Assembly: GCA_025054615.1 (NCBI GenBank)
Contig: JANWZO010000023.1
Coordinates: 1 to 36,658, forward strand
Length of the DNA: 36,658 nt
Direction: 5' to 3'
From: Kiritimatiellia bacterium
GTDB taxonomy: Bacteria > Verrucomicrobiota > Kiritimatiellia > CAIVKH01
Shown here piece after piece: positions 1-9,659 of this stretch (position 1 is the first letter of the stretch; each line of letters opens with the position of its first letter). Position numbers and translations under genes: made by a program. The notes beneath the pieces are model-generated. The model searched no databases, had not been told where the DNA came from, and was given only the letters and a program-made list of their open reading frames with translations.

Positions 1-1
1 G

Positions 2-124
2 CGGCAGATGCTGCACGCCCAGCGGATTTCGTGGATTGACCCCTCAAGCGGCCGGCGCCGGCACGCCGCGGCGCCCCTACCGCAAGACTTCGCTGCCTTG
101 GCCGCCGCCTTGCGTTTGCTCTGA
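2..124 (+). CDS. C-terminal end of an RluA-family rRNA pseudouridine synthase (partial)
   Basis: An open frame enters from the left edge and ends at TGA 122-124, giving 40 residues. It starts RQMLHAQRISWIDP and continues with APLPQDFAALAAAL. RluA/RluD-type synthases end with the same pattern: a QxLHAxRLxFxHP strand, then a PLPxDM..LL helix. The catalytic Asp region lies outside the window. The family converts uridine to pseudouridine in 23S rRNA or tRNA. The gene is convergent with infA. Which RluA paralogue it is cannot be told from the tail alone. Confidence 0.7.
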   Translation, partial: RQMLHAQRISWIDPSSGRRRHAAAPLPQDFAALAAALRLL

Positions 125-191
125 ACCGGAAAACAAGGTGCCGAATATTTCGGAACGCGGTAAACCGCGCCGCCACTGCGAAAGGCGATCT

Positions 192-419
192 TTAGACCTT
201 GTGGCGAAAAGTGATTCGGCCTTTGGTCAGGTCATACGGCGAAAGTTCGACGCGCACCTTGTCCCCGGCCGTAATTCGAATGAAATGCTTTCGCATTTTC
301 CCCGAGATGTGCGCCAGAATCTCGTGGCCGCTCTCGAGTTTAACGCGATACATCGTGGCCGGAAGCACTTTGGTGACCGTGCCATCCATTTCAATAATGT
401 CTTCTTTGCCGCCCGGCAT
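192..419 (-). CDS. infA: Translation initiation factor IF-1
   Basis: This is a single S1-like OB-fold protein of 75 residues that binds the 30S A site during initiation. Recognisable blocks are [11 protein letters not shown] near the N-terminus, [16 protein letters not shown] in the middle and [17 protein letters not shown] near the end. All match IF-1 and the length is normal (about 72). The ATG at 419 is preferred because [10 protein letters not shown] aligns with the family N-terminus. A TTG at 431 would add four residues but leaves almost no spacing to the GGAGA upstream. It lies 97 bases downstream of the glycosyltransferase gene on the same strand and may share its transcript. Confidence 0.95.
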   Translation of the reverse strand: MPGGKEDIIEMDGTVTKVLPATMYRVKLESGHEILAHISGKMRKHFIRITAGDKVRVELSPYDLTKGRITFRHKV

Positions 420-516
420 ATGTATTTGCAAATCTCCAAATGTGGATGATTACCGCCTCTGCGTCGCATGCGCAAGGGGTTTCAGATGATTTTCAGACAG
501 CGCAACGCCGCCGATT

Positions 517-1683
517 TCAGAGGTCACCTCGGCGTAGCTCAACCGGCGGGTCATTCAGCTTGGCAAGAAGGATTCGCACAATTTCGCGGGCGGCGTCTGG
601 CTTGCTCAACCGACGCGCAGCCGCGCTCATTGCGGCGAGGCGGATCGGATCGTTCAGCAACTGGTCGATCTTGAAGGCGAGCGTTGTCATCTGGTTGCAT
701 TTGATCGCTGCGCCGGCCTCCAACAAATGGTCGCTGTTTCTTTCCTCCTGACCGGGTATGGGTTGAAGGATAACCATCGGCAGCCCGCAGGCCATGGCCT
801 CAGAAAGAGTCAAGCCGCCCGGTTTGCCGACAAGAATGGTTGCCATCTTCATCCATTCATCGATTTCCCGCGTCATTCCGAGGACCCGCCACTTCAACGT
901 TGGCGTTCGCGTGCGCAACAAGGCAGATTCAAAATGCTCCTTCACGCCCTCGTGGGAGCCGCATACGAGGACGATTTGCGCAGGGGTTTTCAGATAGCTC
1001 AAGGCGCGAACCAGATCGTGGGCCAGATCGTGGGCGATCGCTCCCAGGGAAACGAGCATCAATGGCCGGTCGGGGTCCATCCCATGTTTGGCGCACAGCG
1101 AGATCCGGTCCTTGGGTTCGAGAAAAACCGGATCGATAGGTATTCCGGTCACGGAGATTCGTTCCGGTGGCAATCCAGTCATCGACAAGTGCACGCGCGA
1201 TTCCTCGATCGCGACGAAATAATGGTGAAAATGCCTGGAGAGCCACATCGCGTGGACATCGAGATCTGTGACGACGATCGCGTGCCGCGTTTCGATCCGG
1301 TCGGTGGCGAGAAGGTAAGAAATGATCTCGGCAGGCAAAAAATGGGTACATACGGTAACGTCCGGGCGAAACTTCTGAATTATCCGAACCAGCGGGCGGG
1401 TATTGAGCCGACTCAACATCAGTCGCATCCGCTCTGTTTTCCAGGGCTCGTCCAAGTTGTCGTAAAACCAGCCGATCAGCGTCGGCGCTTTGCGGATAAG
1501 CTGGAAATAAAATTTTGAATAAAATTGCCGAAAGAGTTTGTTCGTGTAGGTGAGTGCGTCAACGTTCAGGATCTCCCGGACGGAAGACTGTTCGCCAAAT
1601 GCCCGCTCGAGCGCGGCCGCGGCTCGCAGATGGCCGCTTCCAGAACTGGCTGAAAGGATTAGGACCCTAAGAGACGGGCTCAT
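517..1683 (-). CDS. MGDG-synthase-like glycosyltransferase (GT28 type)
   Basis: The protein has 388 residues with a GT-B architecture. The N-terminal block VLILSASSGSGHLRAAAALE is the signature of the monogalactosyldiacylglycerol synthase N-terminal domain, also found in UgtP diglucosyldiacylglycerol synthases. The C-terminal half has the GT28 donor-binding run VGKPGGLTLSEAMACGLPM followed by PIPGQEERN. Such enzymes move galactose or glucose from a UDP-sugar to diacylglycerol on the cytoplasmic face of the membrane. No transmembrane segment is seen, as expected for a peripheral enzyme. The start is ATG 1683. It is divergent from mrpA with only 95 bases between them. Donor and acceptor cannot be assigned from sequence alone. 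Confidence 0.85.
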   Translation of the reverse strand: MSPSLRVLILSASSGSGHLRAAAALERAFGEQSSVREILNVDALTYTNKLFRQFYSKFYFQLIRKAPTLIGWFYDNLDEPWKTERMRLMLSRLNTRPLVRIIQKFRPDVTVCTHFLPAEIISYLLATDRIETRHAIVVTDLDVHAMWLSRHFHHYFVAIEESRVHLSMTGLPPERISVTGIPIDPVFLEPKDRISLCAKHGMDPDRPLMLVSLGAIAHDLAHDLVRALSYLKTPAQIVLVCGSHEGVKEHFESALLRTRTPTLKWRVLGMTREIDEWMKMATILVGKPGGLTLSEAMACGLPMVILQPIPGQEERNSDHLLEAGAAIKCNQMTTLAFKIDQLLNDPIRLAAMSAAARRLSKPDAAREIVRILLAKLNDPPVELRRGDL

Positions 1684-1778
1684 AAAAACGCATCATGGCG
1701 TGAACGGATGAAAACTCAAGCGAGAGCGGATGGGTTTCGCTTCACAAACCCCTCAATTTCACTATCGTTGCGCCGCAT

Positions 1779-4067
1779 ATGCTGCTCGTGGTCGCCATCT
1801 TGGGGGTTTCCGCGTTCGCCGCGCCGCTCCTGCTACGCCGCTGCGGCCGCTGGGGCGTTTGGGCGCTCACCGCACTGCCGGCGGCCGGTTTTCTCTATTT
1901 TATCACAAAATGGCCGGCGATACAGAGTGGCACGGCGCTGGTTTCTTCCATCCGGTGGCTCCCGGCTCTCGGCCATGATCTCACGCTTCGCCTCGACGGA
2001 CTTGCCTTGCTGTTTGCGGTGTTGATCTGCGGCATCGGCGCTGTGGTCGTCGCCTATTCCGGAGGATATCTCCGCGGAGACCCGGCCGCGCCACGCTTCT
2101 TTGCCTCGCTCTTTCTGTTTATGGCCTCCATGCTCGGCGTCACGCTCGCCGATGACGTCGTCGCGCTCTTCGTTTTCTGGGAATTGACGAGCTTCAGCTC
2201 CTATCTGCTCATCGGCCACCACCACGAGGAGGAGAAATCCAGAAAGGCGGCGTTGCAGGCCCTCCTGGTGACCGGTCTGGGCGGACTGTTCCTTCTGGCC
2301 GGACTCCTCATGCTGTCTGACATGGCGGGATCCACTACCTTATCGGGCATCCTCGCCTCAGGGCAACTGGCTGATCATCCTTATTTTGATCTGTCGATCG
2401 GGCTTATCCTTGTGGGCGCATTTACGAAATCGGCCCAATTCCCCTTTCACTTCTGGCTGCCCAACGCGATGGCGGCGCCCACGCCCGCGAGCGCTTATCT
2501 CCATTCGTCGACGATGGTTAAAGCGGGGGTTTATCTTCTTGCCCGACTTCGTCCCATCGGTTCGGACTCAGCCCTCTGGGATGCGCTCGTGCCAGCCATC
2601 GGCGCAGCGACCTTGTTGACCGGCGCGCTGCTTGCCTACGGACAGAAAATCCTCAAACGCCTACTTGCCTACACGACGGTCGGCGCCCTCGGCATGATGA
2701 CGATGTTGCTCGGTCTCGACTCACCTACCGCAGGGAAAGCTGCCGTGGCCGTGCTCCTCGCCCATGCGCTCTACAAGGCAGCGCTGTTTCTGACGGCCGG
2801 CATCATAGATCACGAAACCGGAGAAAAGGATGTGGAACGTCTTTCAGGCCTGCGCCGGCAGATGCCGCTGACGGCGGCGGGAGCTGCGCTTGCTGCCGTC
2901 TCCATGATGGGGCTTCCGCCATCCTTCGGTTACATCGCCAAAGAAACGCTTTATGCGGCGGCCGTGAACCCGGTTTTGCTCGTTAGCGCTGTCCTTGGCG
3001 GGGCTTTATTTCTAGTGATTGCCTATTTGACTGGCCTCAAACCGTTTTTGGGGAGAATTCGTCCTACGCCGCATCCGCCCCATGAAGCCGAAGCCGCGAT
3101 GTGGGCCGGTCCAATGATTCTAGGGCTGCTCGGACTGGTCCTCGGCCTTGCGCCCGGATTTACTTCTTCATGGCTTGTCGCGCCGGCGGCCGCCGCCGTG
3201 GTGGGCGAACCGATCGCCGCGAAGCTGACCCTCTGGCATGGGATCTCGCGAGAATTGATCGCGAGCGGCGTCACCCTGTTGTTGGGTTTGATGGCTGTGG
3301 GGATGAGGCGATACGTGTTGTCTCTGCTACCGGCCATCGCTTCGCTGAATGCGCTCGGCCCGGACCGGAGCTATGAGCGGGCATTGAACGGGCTGATGTG
3401 GATGGCAGGCTGGCAGACGCGCCGGCTGCAGTGCGGATCGCTTCAAGTCTACCTGTGGATCACGCTGTCCTTCGTCATCGCGACTACGGGATGGTATTTT
3501 TTGAAACACATCCCTGTTTCAATATTCCACGGCCTGTCTCCGGTCCGGTTCATCGACGCGCTCATTCTCTCGCTGATCATTCTGTCGACGGCGGGAGCCA
3601 TCATGTCCAGGTCCCGCCTTGCCGCCTTCGCCTCTCTTGGCGTGGCCGGCTACGCGATTGCAATCTTCTTTGTGATTTACAGCGCGCCGGACCTTGCAAT
3701 GACGCAACTGGTCGTGGAAACACTCACAGTGATCCTCTTGGTGCTTGCTTTCTACCACCTGCCGCCATTTCGCGTCAGAACGACGGCGCCGGTACGATTG
3801 CTGGAACTGGTCCCCGCCGCGCTTGTCGGGCTGGTCATGTTCGGCCTGACGCTTGCCGCGAACCGGATCCAATATGCGCCGAATATTTCTGGCTTTTTCA
3901 ACGAGCACAGTTGGACCAGCGCCTATGGCAAGAATATCGTCAATGTCATCCTCGTCGATTTCCGCGCGCTTGATACCCTCGGCGAAATCACTGTTCTGGC
4001 CGTTGCGGGTCTCGGCGCATTTGCCCTTCTGAAACTCAAACCGAGCGGGAAAGGAGGCGGACCGTGA
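1779..4067 (+). CDS. mrpA: Mrp Na+/H+ antiporter subunit A
   Basis: This is a 762-residue polytopic membrane protein, the large subunit of the Mrp (Mnh/Sha) cation/proton antiporter. It is related to complex I subunit NuoL. The conserved proton-path residues are visible in [16 protein letters not shown] (Glu), [19 protein letters not shown] (Lys) and [15 protein letters not shown] (Lys). The C-terminal roughly 200 residues correspond to the MbhD- and MbhE-like part that MrpA normally carries. The start ATG 1779 has no convincing Shine-Dalgarno sequence. No in-frame ATG was seen in the short stretch checked just upstream. The stop overlaps the GTG of mrpB (GTGA). It opens a complete seven-gene operon. 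Confidence 0.93.
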   Translation: MLLVVAILGVSAFAAPLLLRRCGRWGVWALTALPAAGFLYFITKWPAIQSGTALVSSIRWLPALGHDLTLRLDGLALLFAVLICGIGAVVVAYSGGYLRGDPAAPRFFASLFLFMASMLGVTLADDVVALFVFWELTSFSSYLLIGHHHEEEKSRKAALQALLVTGLGGLFLLAGLLMLSDMAGSTTLSGILASGQLADHPYFDLSIGLILVGAFTKSAQFPFHFWLPNAMAAPTPASAYLHSSTMVKAGVYLLARLRPIGSDSALWDALVPAIGAATLLTGALLAYGQKILKRLLAYTTVGALGMMTMLLGLDSPTAGKAAVAVLLAHALYKAALFLTAGIIDHETGEKDVERLSGLRRQMPLTAAGAALAAVSMMGLPPSFGYIAKETLYAAAVNPVLLVSAVLGGALFLVIAYLTGLKPFLGRIRPTPHPPHEAEAAMWAGPMILGLLGLVLGLAPGFTSSWLVAPAAAAVVGEPIAAKLTLWHGISRELIASGVTLLLGLMAVGMRRYVLSLLPAIASLNALGPDRSYERALNGLMWMAGWQTRRLQCGSLQVYLWITLSFVIATTGWYFLKHIPVSIFHGLSPVRFIDALILSLIILSTAGAIMSRSRLAAFASLGVAGYAIAIFFVIYSAPDLAMTQLVVETLTVILLVLAFYHLPPFRVRTTAPVRLLELVPAALVGLVMFGLTLAANRIQYAPNISGFFNEHSWTSAYGKNIVNVILVDFRALDTLGEITVLAVAGLGAFALLKLKPSGKGGGP

Positions 4068-4483
4068 GTTCACTGATTTTGCGCACGGCCACCCGCTATT
4101 TGGTGCCGCTCCTCCTCCTTTTCTCCATCTATCTCCTGCTGGCGGGCCACAATTATCCTGGCGGCGGATTTGTCGGGGGATTGGCCGCGGCAGCCGGGCT
4201 TTCCCTATATGCGCTCGCATTTGATGTGGCCTCCGCCAAGAGGATGTTGAAAATCAGTCCCACGGGGCTTGCGGGGCTGGGCTTGCTGGTGTCCTCAGCC
4301 AGCGGACTGCCCGCGCTGACCGAGTCCAGACCGTACCTGACCGGTCTGTGGACGGTCCTTCATGCTCCGGGCTTCGAACCGCTCAAGGTGGGGACTCCGA
4401 TTTTGTTCGACCTCGGAGTCTATCTCGTCGTTCTCGGCGTTACGATGTCCATTATCTTTGCTCTCGCCGAGGAGGAGGGCTGA
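4064..4483 (+). CDS. mrpB: Mrp Na+/H+ antiporter subunit B
   Basis: A 139-residue MnhB-domain protein with about four membrane helices. The family hallmark [18 protein letters not shown] lies near residue 30, and [14 protein letters not shown] lies near the end. It starts with GTG at 4064, overlapping the mrpA stop by four bases. An AGGAGG-like site (aaaggaggcgg) sits at good spacing before it. The overlap suggests translational coupling within the antiporter complex, where MrpB is needed for assembly and transport. Confidence 0.93.
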   Translation: MSSLILRTATRYLVPLLLLFSIYLLLAGHNYPGGGFVGGLAAAAGLSLYALAFDVASAKRMLKISPTGLAGLGLLVSSASGLPALTESRPYLTGLWTVLHAPGFEPLKVGTPILFDLGVYLVVLGVTMSIIFALAEEEG

Positions 4484-4485
4484 TC

Positions 4486-4833
4486 ATGGAAGCGCTCCTT
4501 GCTGCCGTGATCGGAGTGCTGTATGGCGCGGGCGTCTATTTGATGCAGCGCCGAAACATGGTCAAATTTCTCATCGGCCTGGCGCTGTTGAGCCATGGCG
4601 CCAACCTTCTCATCTTTACGGCGGGAGGGCTTACGCGGGGAGCGCCACCCTTGATTCCCGAACATGCGGGCACGCCGACCTCGCCGCACGCCGATCCCCT
4701 CCCCCAAGCGCTCATTCTAACGGCGATCGTCATTAGTTTCGCAGTACTCGCCTTCGCGCTCGTCTTGTTTTTGAGGGCCTATCAGACCACCGGCACGGAC
4801 GATTTGAACGATCTCAGGAGCACGGACACATGA
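4486..4833 (+). CDS. mrpC: Mrp Na+/H+ antiporter subunit C (NuoK-like)
   Basis: A 115-residue, three-helix protein homologous to NuoK. Typical features are [22 protein letters not shown] at the N-terminus, [11 protein letters not shown] in the middle and [17 protein letters not shown] in the last helix. A longer frame extends upstream into mrpB. ATG 4486 is chosen because it gives the normal length of about 113 residues, lies two bases after the mrpB stop and is preceded by GAGGAGGG. The stop overlaps mrpD by ATGA. Confidence 0.93.
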   Translation: MEALLAAVIGVLYGAGVYLMQRRNMVKFLIGLALLSHGANLLIFTAGGLTRGAPPLIPEHAGTPTSPHADPLPQALILTAIVISFAVLAFALVLFLRAYQTTGTDDLNDLRSTDT

Positions 4834-6314
4834 TGCTCGCGGCGCCGATCGTTCTCCCGTTGGCTCTTGCAGCCGCGATGCTGCTGTCGCTGCGAGCGGT
4901 CCGGCTTCACCGCATACTGGCGATATTTGGAACCACTCTGCTCACGGTTCTTTCGATCCGTTTGCTGCTTGACGTCCGCACCGGCGGAGTGGTCGCCGTG
5001 CAGATGGGAAACTGGCCGGCGCCCTTTGGCATCACGTTGGCTGCCGACCTGTTCAGCGCCATCATGGTCGTGCTCTCCAGCCTCACCGGTTTCGCCGTCG
5101 TGCTCTTTTCGGTTTTTGCGCCCGAGATGCGTCGCGAGAGCCACGGATACCATCCGCTCGTGATGATCCTGCTGATGGGCGTCAACGGAGCGTTTCTGAC
5201 CGGCGACGCTTTCAATCTGTATGTCTGTTTCGAAATCATGTTGATGGCGTCATTCGTCCTATTGGCCTTGGGCGGCGAACGGCCGCAGATCGAGGGCGGC
5301 GTGAAGTACGTGGCTTTGAATTTCTTCTCCTCGGCTCTCTTTCTCGCCGCTGCAGGACTGCTGTACGGCGCGGTGGGGACGCTCAATATGGCGGATTTGT
5401 CGGTCAAGGTCGCAGCCGCCGAGGACAAGCGCCTTCTTACGGCCATTTCACTGCTGTTCCTTGCCGCATTTGGAATCAAAGCCGCCGTCTTCCCGCTGTT
5501 TTTCTGGCTGCCCGCGTCCTACCACACTCCCGCGCCTGCTGTTTCCGCGCTCTTTGCCGGACTGCTGACCAAGGTGGGTGTCTATTCGATGATCCGTTTT
5601 TTTACGCTTATCTTTCCGCTGGAACCCGATTTCACCCAGCCGCTCGTCCAGTGGATCGCCGCGCTGACCATGGTCACCGGCGTGCTCGGCGCTGCGGCGC
5701 AACATGAATTCAGGCGGATCCTTTCATTCCACATCATCAGCCAGATCGGCTATATGGTGCTGGGTCTCGGCCTGTTCACCCCTCTTGGTCTCGCGGGCTC
5801 TGTTTTTTACATCCTTCACCACATCATCGTGAAAACCAACCTCTTCCTCATCGCGGGTGTTGTTCTCTACGCGAGGGGTACGGGTGAGCTCTCCGAGTTG
5901 GGAGGGCTTTACCGGTCGCGTCCCTTTTTGTCACTTCTTTTTCTGATTCCGGCGATGTCGCTTGCGGGGCTTCCACCCCTTTCCGGCTTCTTCGCGAAAC
6001 TGGCGCTGTTGGTGGCAGGTCTCCGTGTTCAGGCTTGGGCGCTTGTCGCCGCGGCGCTGGCGGTCAGCCTGCTCACGCTGTTCTCCATGACCAAAATCTG
6101 GGGTGAAGCCTTTTGGAAGGCCGAACCCGATCCGTCGAAGAATCACGCCCCTCCGCCCCATCCTGCGCTGATGACGCCCATCGCCCTGCTGGCCGGGGTT
6201 ACCCTGGTCATCGGCTTCTTTGCGGGACCGCTGCTGGAACTCTCCCTGGAAGCCGCCGAACAACTGCTGAATCCTTCGGAATATCTGAACGCGGTGCTCG
6301 GACAAAAGCCATGA
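4830..6314 (+). CDS. mrpD: Mrp Na+/H+ antiporter subunit D (NuoM/N-like)
   Basis: A 494-residue polytopic subunit of the complex I antiporter-like family. Visible signatures are [19 protein letters not shown] (essential Glu), [19 protein letters not shown] (essential Lys), [19 protein letters not shown] and [18 protein letters not shown] near the C-terminal third. It overlaps mrpC and mrpE by four bases each (ATGA), which suggests coupled translation. Length and motifs are normal. Confidence 0.93.
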   Translation: MMLAAPIVLPLALAAAMLLSLRAVRLHRILAIFGTTLLTVLSIRLLLDVRTGGVVAVQMGNWPAPFGITLAADLFSAIMVVLSSLTGFAVVLFSVFAPEMRRESHGYHPLVMILLMGVNGAFLTGDAFNLYVCFEIMLMASFVLLALGGERPQIEGGVKYVALNFFSSALFLAAAGLLYGAVGTLNMADLSVKVAAAEDKRLLTAISLLFLAAFGIKAAVFPLFFWLPASYHTPAPAVSALFAGLLTKVGVYSMIRFFTLIFPLEPDFTQPLVQWIAALTMVTGVLGAAAQHEFRRILSFHIISQIGYMVLGLGLFTPLGLAGSVFYILHHIIVKTNLFLIAGVVLYARGTGELSELGGLYRSRPFLSLLFLIPAMSLAGLPPLSGFFAKLALLVAGLRVQAWALVAAALAVSLLTLFSMTKIWGEAFWKAEPDPSKNHAPPPHPALMTPIALLAGVTLVIGFFAGPLLELSLEAAEQLLNPSEYLNAVLGQKP

Positions 6315-6784
6315 ACAGGCTCTTTTCAAATTTTTTGCTGGCGATGACCTGGGCGGCGATGACAAGTGCGTTCACCCTGCCTAACCTCGTTGTAGGATTC
6401 GCCGTCGGCTATCTGGCGCTGCTGGCCCTCAAACCGATGCTGGGTGATAGCGCGTATTACGCGAAATTCCCCAAAACGATCTGGTTCGTTCTTTATTTCC
6501 TCAAGGAAGTCATCAAATCGAGTCTGCGCGTCGCCTGGGACGTTGTAACGCCTACTCACTATAACAGGCCCGGCATCGTCGCGATCCCGATGAACGCGAA
6601 GACCGACCTCGAAATCATGCTCCTCGCCAACCTGATCTCGCTCACGCCGGGCACCTTGAGTCTCGATGTCTCCCCTGACCGAAAGACGCTTTATATTCAC
6701 GCGATGTTCGCGGAGCGTCCCGATGAAATCCGGCGCGAGATTCGTGATGGGTTGGAGAAGCGTTTATTGGAGCTGTTGAGATGA
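6311..6784 (+). CDS. mrpE: Mrp Na+/H+ antiporter subunit E
   Basis: A 157-residue MnhE-family protein. It has two N-terminal membrane helices followed by a cytoplasmic domain with the conserved run [17 protein letters not shown] and then LYIHAMFAE. The open frame begins much further upstream inside mrpD, but ATG 6311 overlaps the mrpD stop by four bases and gives the normal family length. MrpE is part of the smaller membrane module and promotes high-level antiport. Confidence 0.93.
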   Translation: MNRLFSNFLLAMTWAAMTSAFTLPNLVVGFAVGYLALLALKPMLGDSAYYAKFPKTIWFVLYFLKEVIKSSLRVAWDVVTPTHYNRPGIVAIPMNAKTDLEIMLLANLISLTPGTLSLDVSPDRKTLYIHAMFAERPDEIRREIRDGLEKRLLELLR

Positions 6785-7056
6785 GCTCGTGGCTTTCCCC
6801 GCTCGCGCAAGCGATGATGGGCCTTTTGTGCCTCGCTATGCTGCTTGCCCTCTACCGTGTCATCCGCGGCCCCTCGCTTGCTGACCGCGCGGTAGCTGTG
6901 GATCTACTGACGACGGTAGCTGTGGGGTTGATTGCCCTCTACGCGATCGATACAGGCCAGCAGGTGTTCCTGTCCGCGGGCATCGCCCTCGCCCTTCTTG
7001 CCTTTTTGGGCACCGTTGCCTTGGCGCTATACATCCGGAGGGGAGGTCCCCCATGA
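6781..7056 (+). CDS. mrpF: Mrp Na+/H+ antiporter subunit F
   Basis: A 91-residue, three-helix MnhF protein. The family core is ALYRVIRGPSLADRAVAVDLL, followed by a helix ending LAFLGTVALALYIRRG. It overlaps both mrpE and mrpG by ATGA. Size and motif match the family closely. Confidence 0.92.
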   Translation: MSSWLSPLAQAMMGLLCLAMLLALYRVIRGPSLADRAVAVDLLTTVAVGLIALYAIDTGQQVFLSAGIALALLAFLGTVALALYIRRGGPP

Positions 7057-7424
7057 AGGACTTGCTTACGGCATTTTTCATGACGGTGGGCAGCGTGTTC
7101 ATGTTCCTCGCCGCTCTCGGCGTGTTCCGAATGCCTGATCTCTATACGCGCATGCATGCTGCGAGCAAGGTGGGAACGGTGGGGGTGATCTGCGTCATGA
7201 TGGCGGTGGCCATTCACTTCGGAGATCTCGGCGTGACCACGCGCGCGCTTTTGATCATTCTTTTCTTCCTAATCACAGCGCCTGTCGCTGCTCACATGAT
7301 CGGGCGCTCTGCGTTCTTTGCCCGGACCCCCATGTGGGAGGGTACGGTGATAAATGAATGGCCGGATCTGACGAAGAGCCCCTCGGAAGGTCCTGACGTC
7401 GGTGGCGAGGCCCCGAGAATCTGA
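7053..7424 (+). CDS. mrpG: Mrp Na+/H+ antiporter subunit G
   Basis: A 123-residue MnhG/PhaG-family protein with three membrane helices. The conserved block LGVFRMPDLYTRMHAASKVGT and the later ITAPVAAHMIGRSAF are diagnostic. The C-terminal 25 residues are polar and vary in the family. It closes the seven-gene operon. No terminator hairpin is visible in the 73 bases before livH, so read-through into the transporter operon is possible. Confidence 0.92.
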   Translation: MKDLLTAFFMTVGSVFMFLAALGVFRMPDLYTRMHAASKVGTVGVICVMMAVAIHFGDLGVTTRALLIILFFLITAPVAAHMIGRSAFFARTPMWEGTVINEWPDLTKSPSEGPDVGGEAPRI

Positions 7425-7497
7425 ACGGGCGCGATGACTCCCCCGCTTTTCCAGCCATTAAAATCAATGTAAAAGACGCTGTTTTGAGAGGCAGGTC

Positions 7498-8463
7498 GTG
7501 ACAGAGGCTCTGATTGCGCTTTTACCCAGCGTCGTGCTCGAGGGATTGCTGCTCGGCTGCGTTTACGCGATGATTGCCCTCGGTTACACGATGGTCTACG
7601 GCGTCCTCGGCCTGATCAACTTCGCGCACGCCGAGGTCTTCATGGTCGGGGCCGTGACGGGCGTCGAGGTCTACCGTTACCTGGGGCCCCATGTCGAAAA
7701 CCCGTACGCTCTAGCGATGATCGCAGTGGCGACGGCCTCTGCTGTATCCGGCGGGCTCGCCGTCGCAATCGAACGGCTCGCTTACCGGCCGCTTCGCAAA
7801 CGGGGCAGCTCGAACCGTCTTGTGCCCTTGATCACCGCCATCGGTGTTTCCTTTTTCCTACAGGATTTGGTTCGCCTCATTGAAGGTTTGTGGCATGGGG
7901 AGTTTTTCATGAATTATCCGGCGGACAGCCGGCTCGAGGCGCTTCATGAGCTGCCGCTCGGAATGTCCATTCAGAATAAATCGATCCTGGTTATTGTGGT
8001 GACGATGGCCATGCTGCTCGGGCTTGACCACCTGGTGCGGCGGACGCGGCTTGGTCGGGCGATCCGTGCAGTGGCTCAGGACGCCCAGACGGCCAGTCTG
8101 ATGGGGATCGATCCGGACCGCATCATCGCCAAGACCTTTCTGATTGGTGGCGCTCTCGGCGGCGCCGCAGGAGTCCTCTTTGGACTCTTATATTCCCAGA
8201 TCAACCCGTTCATCGGGTTTGTCCCCGGCGTCAAGGCGTTCACTGCAGCCGTCCTCGGAGGCATCGGGAACATCTATGGTGCGATGCTGGGCGGACTCGT
8301 CCTGGGTGTTCTTGAAACCATGGGGGCCACTTATTTGCTGTTTATCACCCAAGGGGCGATGGGCAATGAATACAAGGATGTATTCACGTTTTTGATCTTG
8401 GTTCTGCTTCTTCTATTTCGTCCGCAAGGTCTCCTCGGAAAGGTCCAGGGAGAAAAAGTATGA
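7498..8463 (+). CDS. livH: Branched-chain amino-acid ABC transporter permease, LivH type
   Basis: A 321-residue inner-membrane permease of the HAAT family (LIV-I). Visible motifs are LGCVYAMIALGYTMVYGVLGLINFAHAE at the N-terminus, the cytoplasmic coupling helix region GRAIRAVAQDAQTASLMGID, and KAFTAAVLGGIGNIYGAMLGG with LGVLETMGATYL near the C-terminus. Translation starts at GTG 7498 with GAGAGGCAG upstream. The stop overlaps the next gene by ATGA. LivH pairs with LivM to form the membrane channel for leucine, isoleucine, valine or related compounds (urea, amides). Substrate is uncertain because no binding protein gene lies nearby. Confidence 0.9.
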   Translation: MTEALIALLPSVVLEGLLLGCVYAMIALGYTMVYGVLGLINFAHAEVFMVGAVTGVEVYRYLGPHVENPYALAMIAVATASAVSGGLAVAIERLAYRPLRKRGSSNRLVPLITAIGVSFFLQDLVRLIEGLWHGEFFMNYPADSRLEALHELPLGMSIQNKSILVIVVTMAMLLGLDHLVRRTRLGRAIRAVAQDAQTASLMGIDPDRIIAKTFLIGGALGGAAGVLFGLLYSQINPFIGFVPGVKAFTAAVLGGIGNIYGAMLGGLVLGVLETMGATYLLFITQGAMGNEYKDVFTFLILVLLLLFRPQGLLGKVQGEKV

Positions 8464-9659
8464 ATGTCCCGGAGGACTCATCCTTACGCCGAATCGGGCC
8501 ATTCAAGCGTTTGGTCTTCGGAATCGCCATTCTCGCGCTGGCGATCGCTGCCTGCGTTCTCGCAGACCGGATGATGGGATGGCTGTATCCCCGGTTTGCC
8601 CCCGAATCAGGGAGGAAAGTGGTCGAAGCCCTCCTGAATGAAGACGGCCCAGCGGAGGCGGGTTTCTTCGTTTCGCATCCCTACTTGTTTTACACATTTC
8701 GCCCCGGACTGAAGGCGTTCGGCGTGAAACAATTCAATTCCCGCGGCCACCGCGGCCCGGAGATCGCGGAAAGTCCCCCGGCGGGCGTTCTCCGCGTGCT
8801 CTGCATCGGAGGTTCGACCACCGCCTCCTTTCCGTACGTGAGGCGGCCGGAGGATGCATGGCCGGCGCAATTGGAGAAAAAACTCGAGACGCTCACGGGG
8901 CTCTCTGTCGAGGTCATCAATGCAGGGCTCAACGGCGCCAACAGCGCGGATCTGCTCGCTCACTATGTTTTCCGAAATCGGCACCTCGGGGCCCACATCG
9001 TCGTGATGCACCTTGGCGGAAATGATGCAAATGCCCTGTTTTTTGAGGACTATGACCCAGAATACACCCATTACACGCTCGGCTGGCAAACCGGTGCGAT
9101 AGCGGCGCGGCCCCACGAGCGCATCTGGTTGCGCAGCCACACTGTGAAATGGCTCTACGCTCTATGGCTGCAACGTGTGTCGTTGGATCACCAGCTCGGG
9201 CGATCGGACATCACGACCATCGATCCGAGAGATGCCCTTGAACGCGTCCGACAAACCGAACCGGAAGGATTTGAGCGCAATGTCGATTTTCTCCTCAAAT
9301 TGATCCGACTCGATGGCGCCCAGCCGGTAATCTTTCCGTTCGTTTGGGCCCCGGAACCCAAATTTCGCAAAGACCCGTTGTTCGGGCGTTACTTCGATGC
9401 ATTCGCCCTGGCCTTTGAAAAAAACCGCTCGGTGCTCGAGTCGCTGGCCGCTCGACATGGCGCCCTTTGGCTGCCTCTCGATCTGAAACAACTCGATGAA
9501 TCCATGTTCAAGGACTGGTGTCACATGAATGAGGACGGCGAGAGAGTCAAAGCGCGGCATGTCGCCGAAGGCATAAGGGAGCTTGCCATCGAAGTCATGC
9601 GAAAGCGGTCGTTGGCAATCGGCGATTGCCAATCCGCCGTGGGCCTGTACCAACCATGA
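8460..9659 (+). CDS. Membrane-anchored SGNH/GDSL-family hydrolase within the liv operon
   Basis: A 399-residue protein with one N-terminal hydrophobic segment (about residues 17-36), probably anchoring an external domain. All SGNH blocks are present. Block I is CIGGSTTASF with nucleophile Ser119. Block II is NAGLNGANS with Gly157. Block III is GGNDAN with Asn188. Block V is DWCHMNEDG with Asp352 and His355. Such enzymes are esterases or acetyl hydrolases acting on lipids, polysaccharides or peptidoglycan. The gene overlaps livH and livM by four bases on each side, so it is translated as part of the transporter operon. Its substrate is unknown. The location is unusual because livH and livM are normally adjacent. 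Confidence 0.85.
   Translation: MNVPEDSSLRRIGPFKRLVFGIAILALAIAACVLADRMMGWLYPRFAPESGRKVVEALLNEDGPAEAGFFVSHPYLFYTFRPGLKAFGVKQFNSRGHRGPEIAESPPAGVLRVLCIGGSTTASFPYVRRPEDAWPAQLEKKLETLTGLSVEVINAGLNGANSADLLAHYVFRNRHLGAHIVVMHLGGNDANALFFEDYDPEYTHYTLGWQTGAIAARPHERIWLRSHTVKWLYALWLQRVSLDHQLGRSDITTIDPRDALERVRQTEPEGFERNVDFLLKLIRLDGAQPVIFPFVWAPEPKFRKDPLFGRYFDAFALAFEKNRSVLESLAARHGALWLPLDLKQLDESMFKDWCHMNEDGERVKARHVAEGIRELAIEVMRKRSLAIGDCQSAVGLYQP
9612..9632. repeat. Perfect 9-bp inverted repeat just before livM
   Basis: TTGGCAATC (9612-9620) and GATTGCCAA (9624-9632) form a perfect hairpin with a three-base loop. It lies in the last codons of the SGNH hydrolase gene, 23 bases before the livM start. In RNA it could slow ribosomes or modulate livM translation. 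It may also be a short interspersed palindrome that entered the end of the gene. Confidence 0.7.

Noticed and set aside
727-1518. 263-residue plus-strand open frame
   Set aside because: It lies wholly antisense to the well-supported glycosyltransferase, has no recognisable domain and is explained by G+C-driven open frames.
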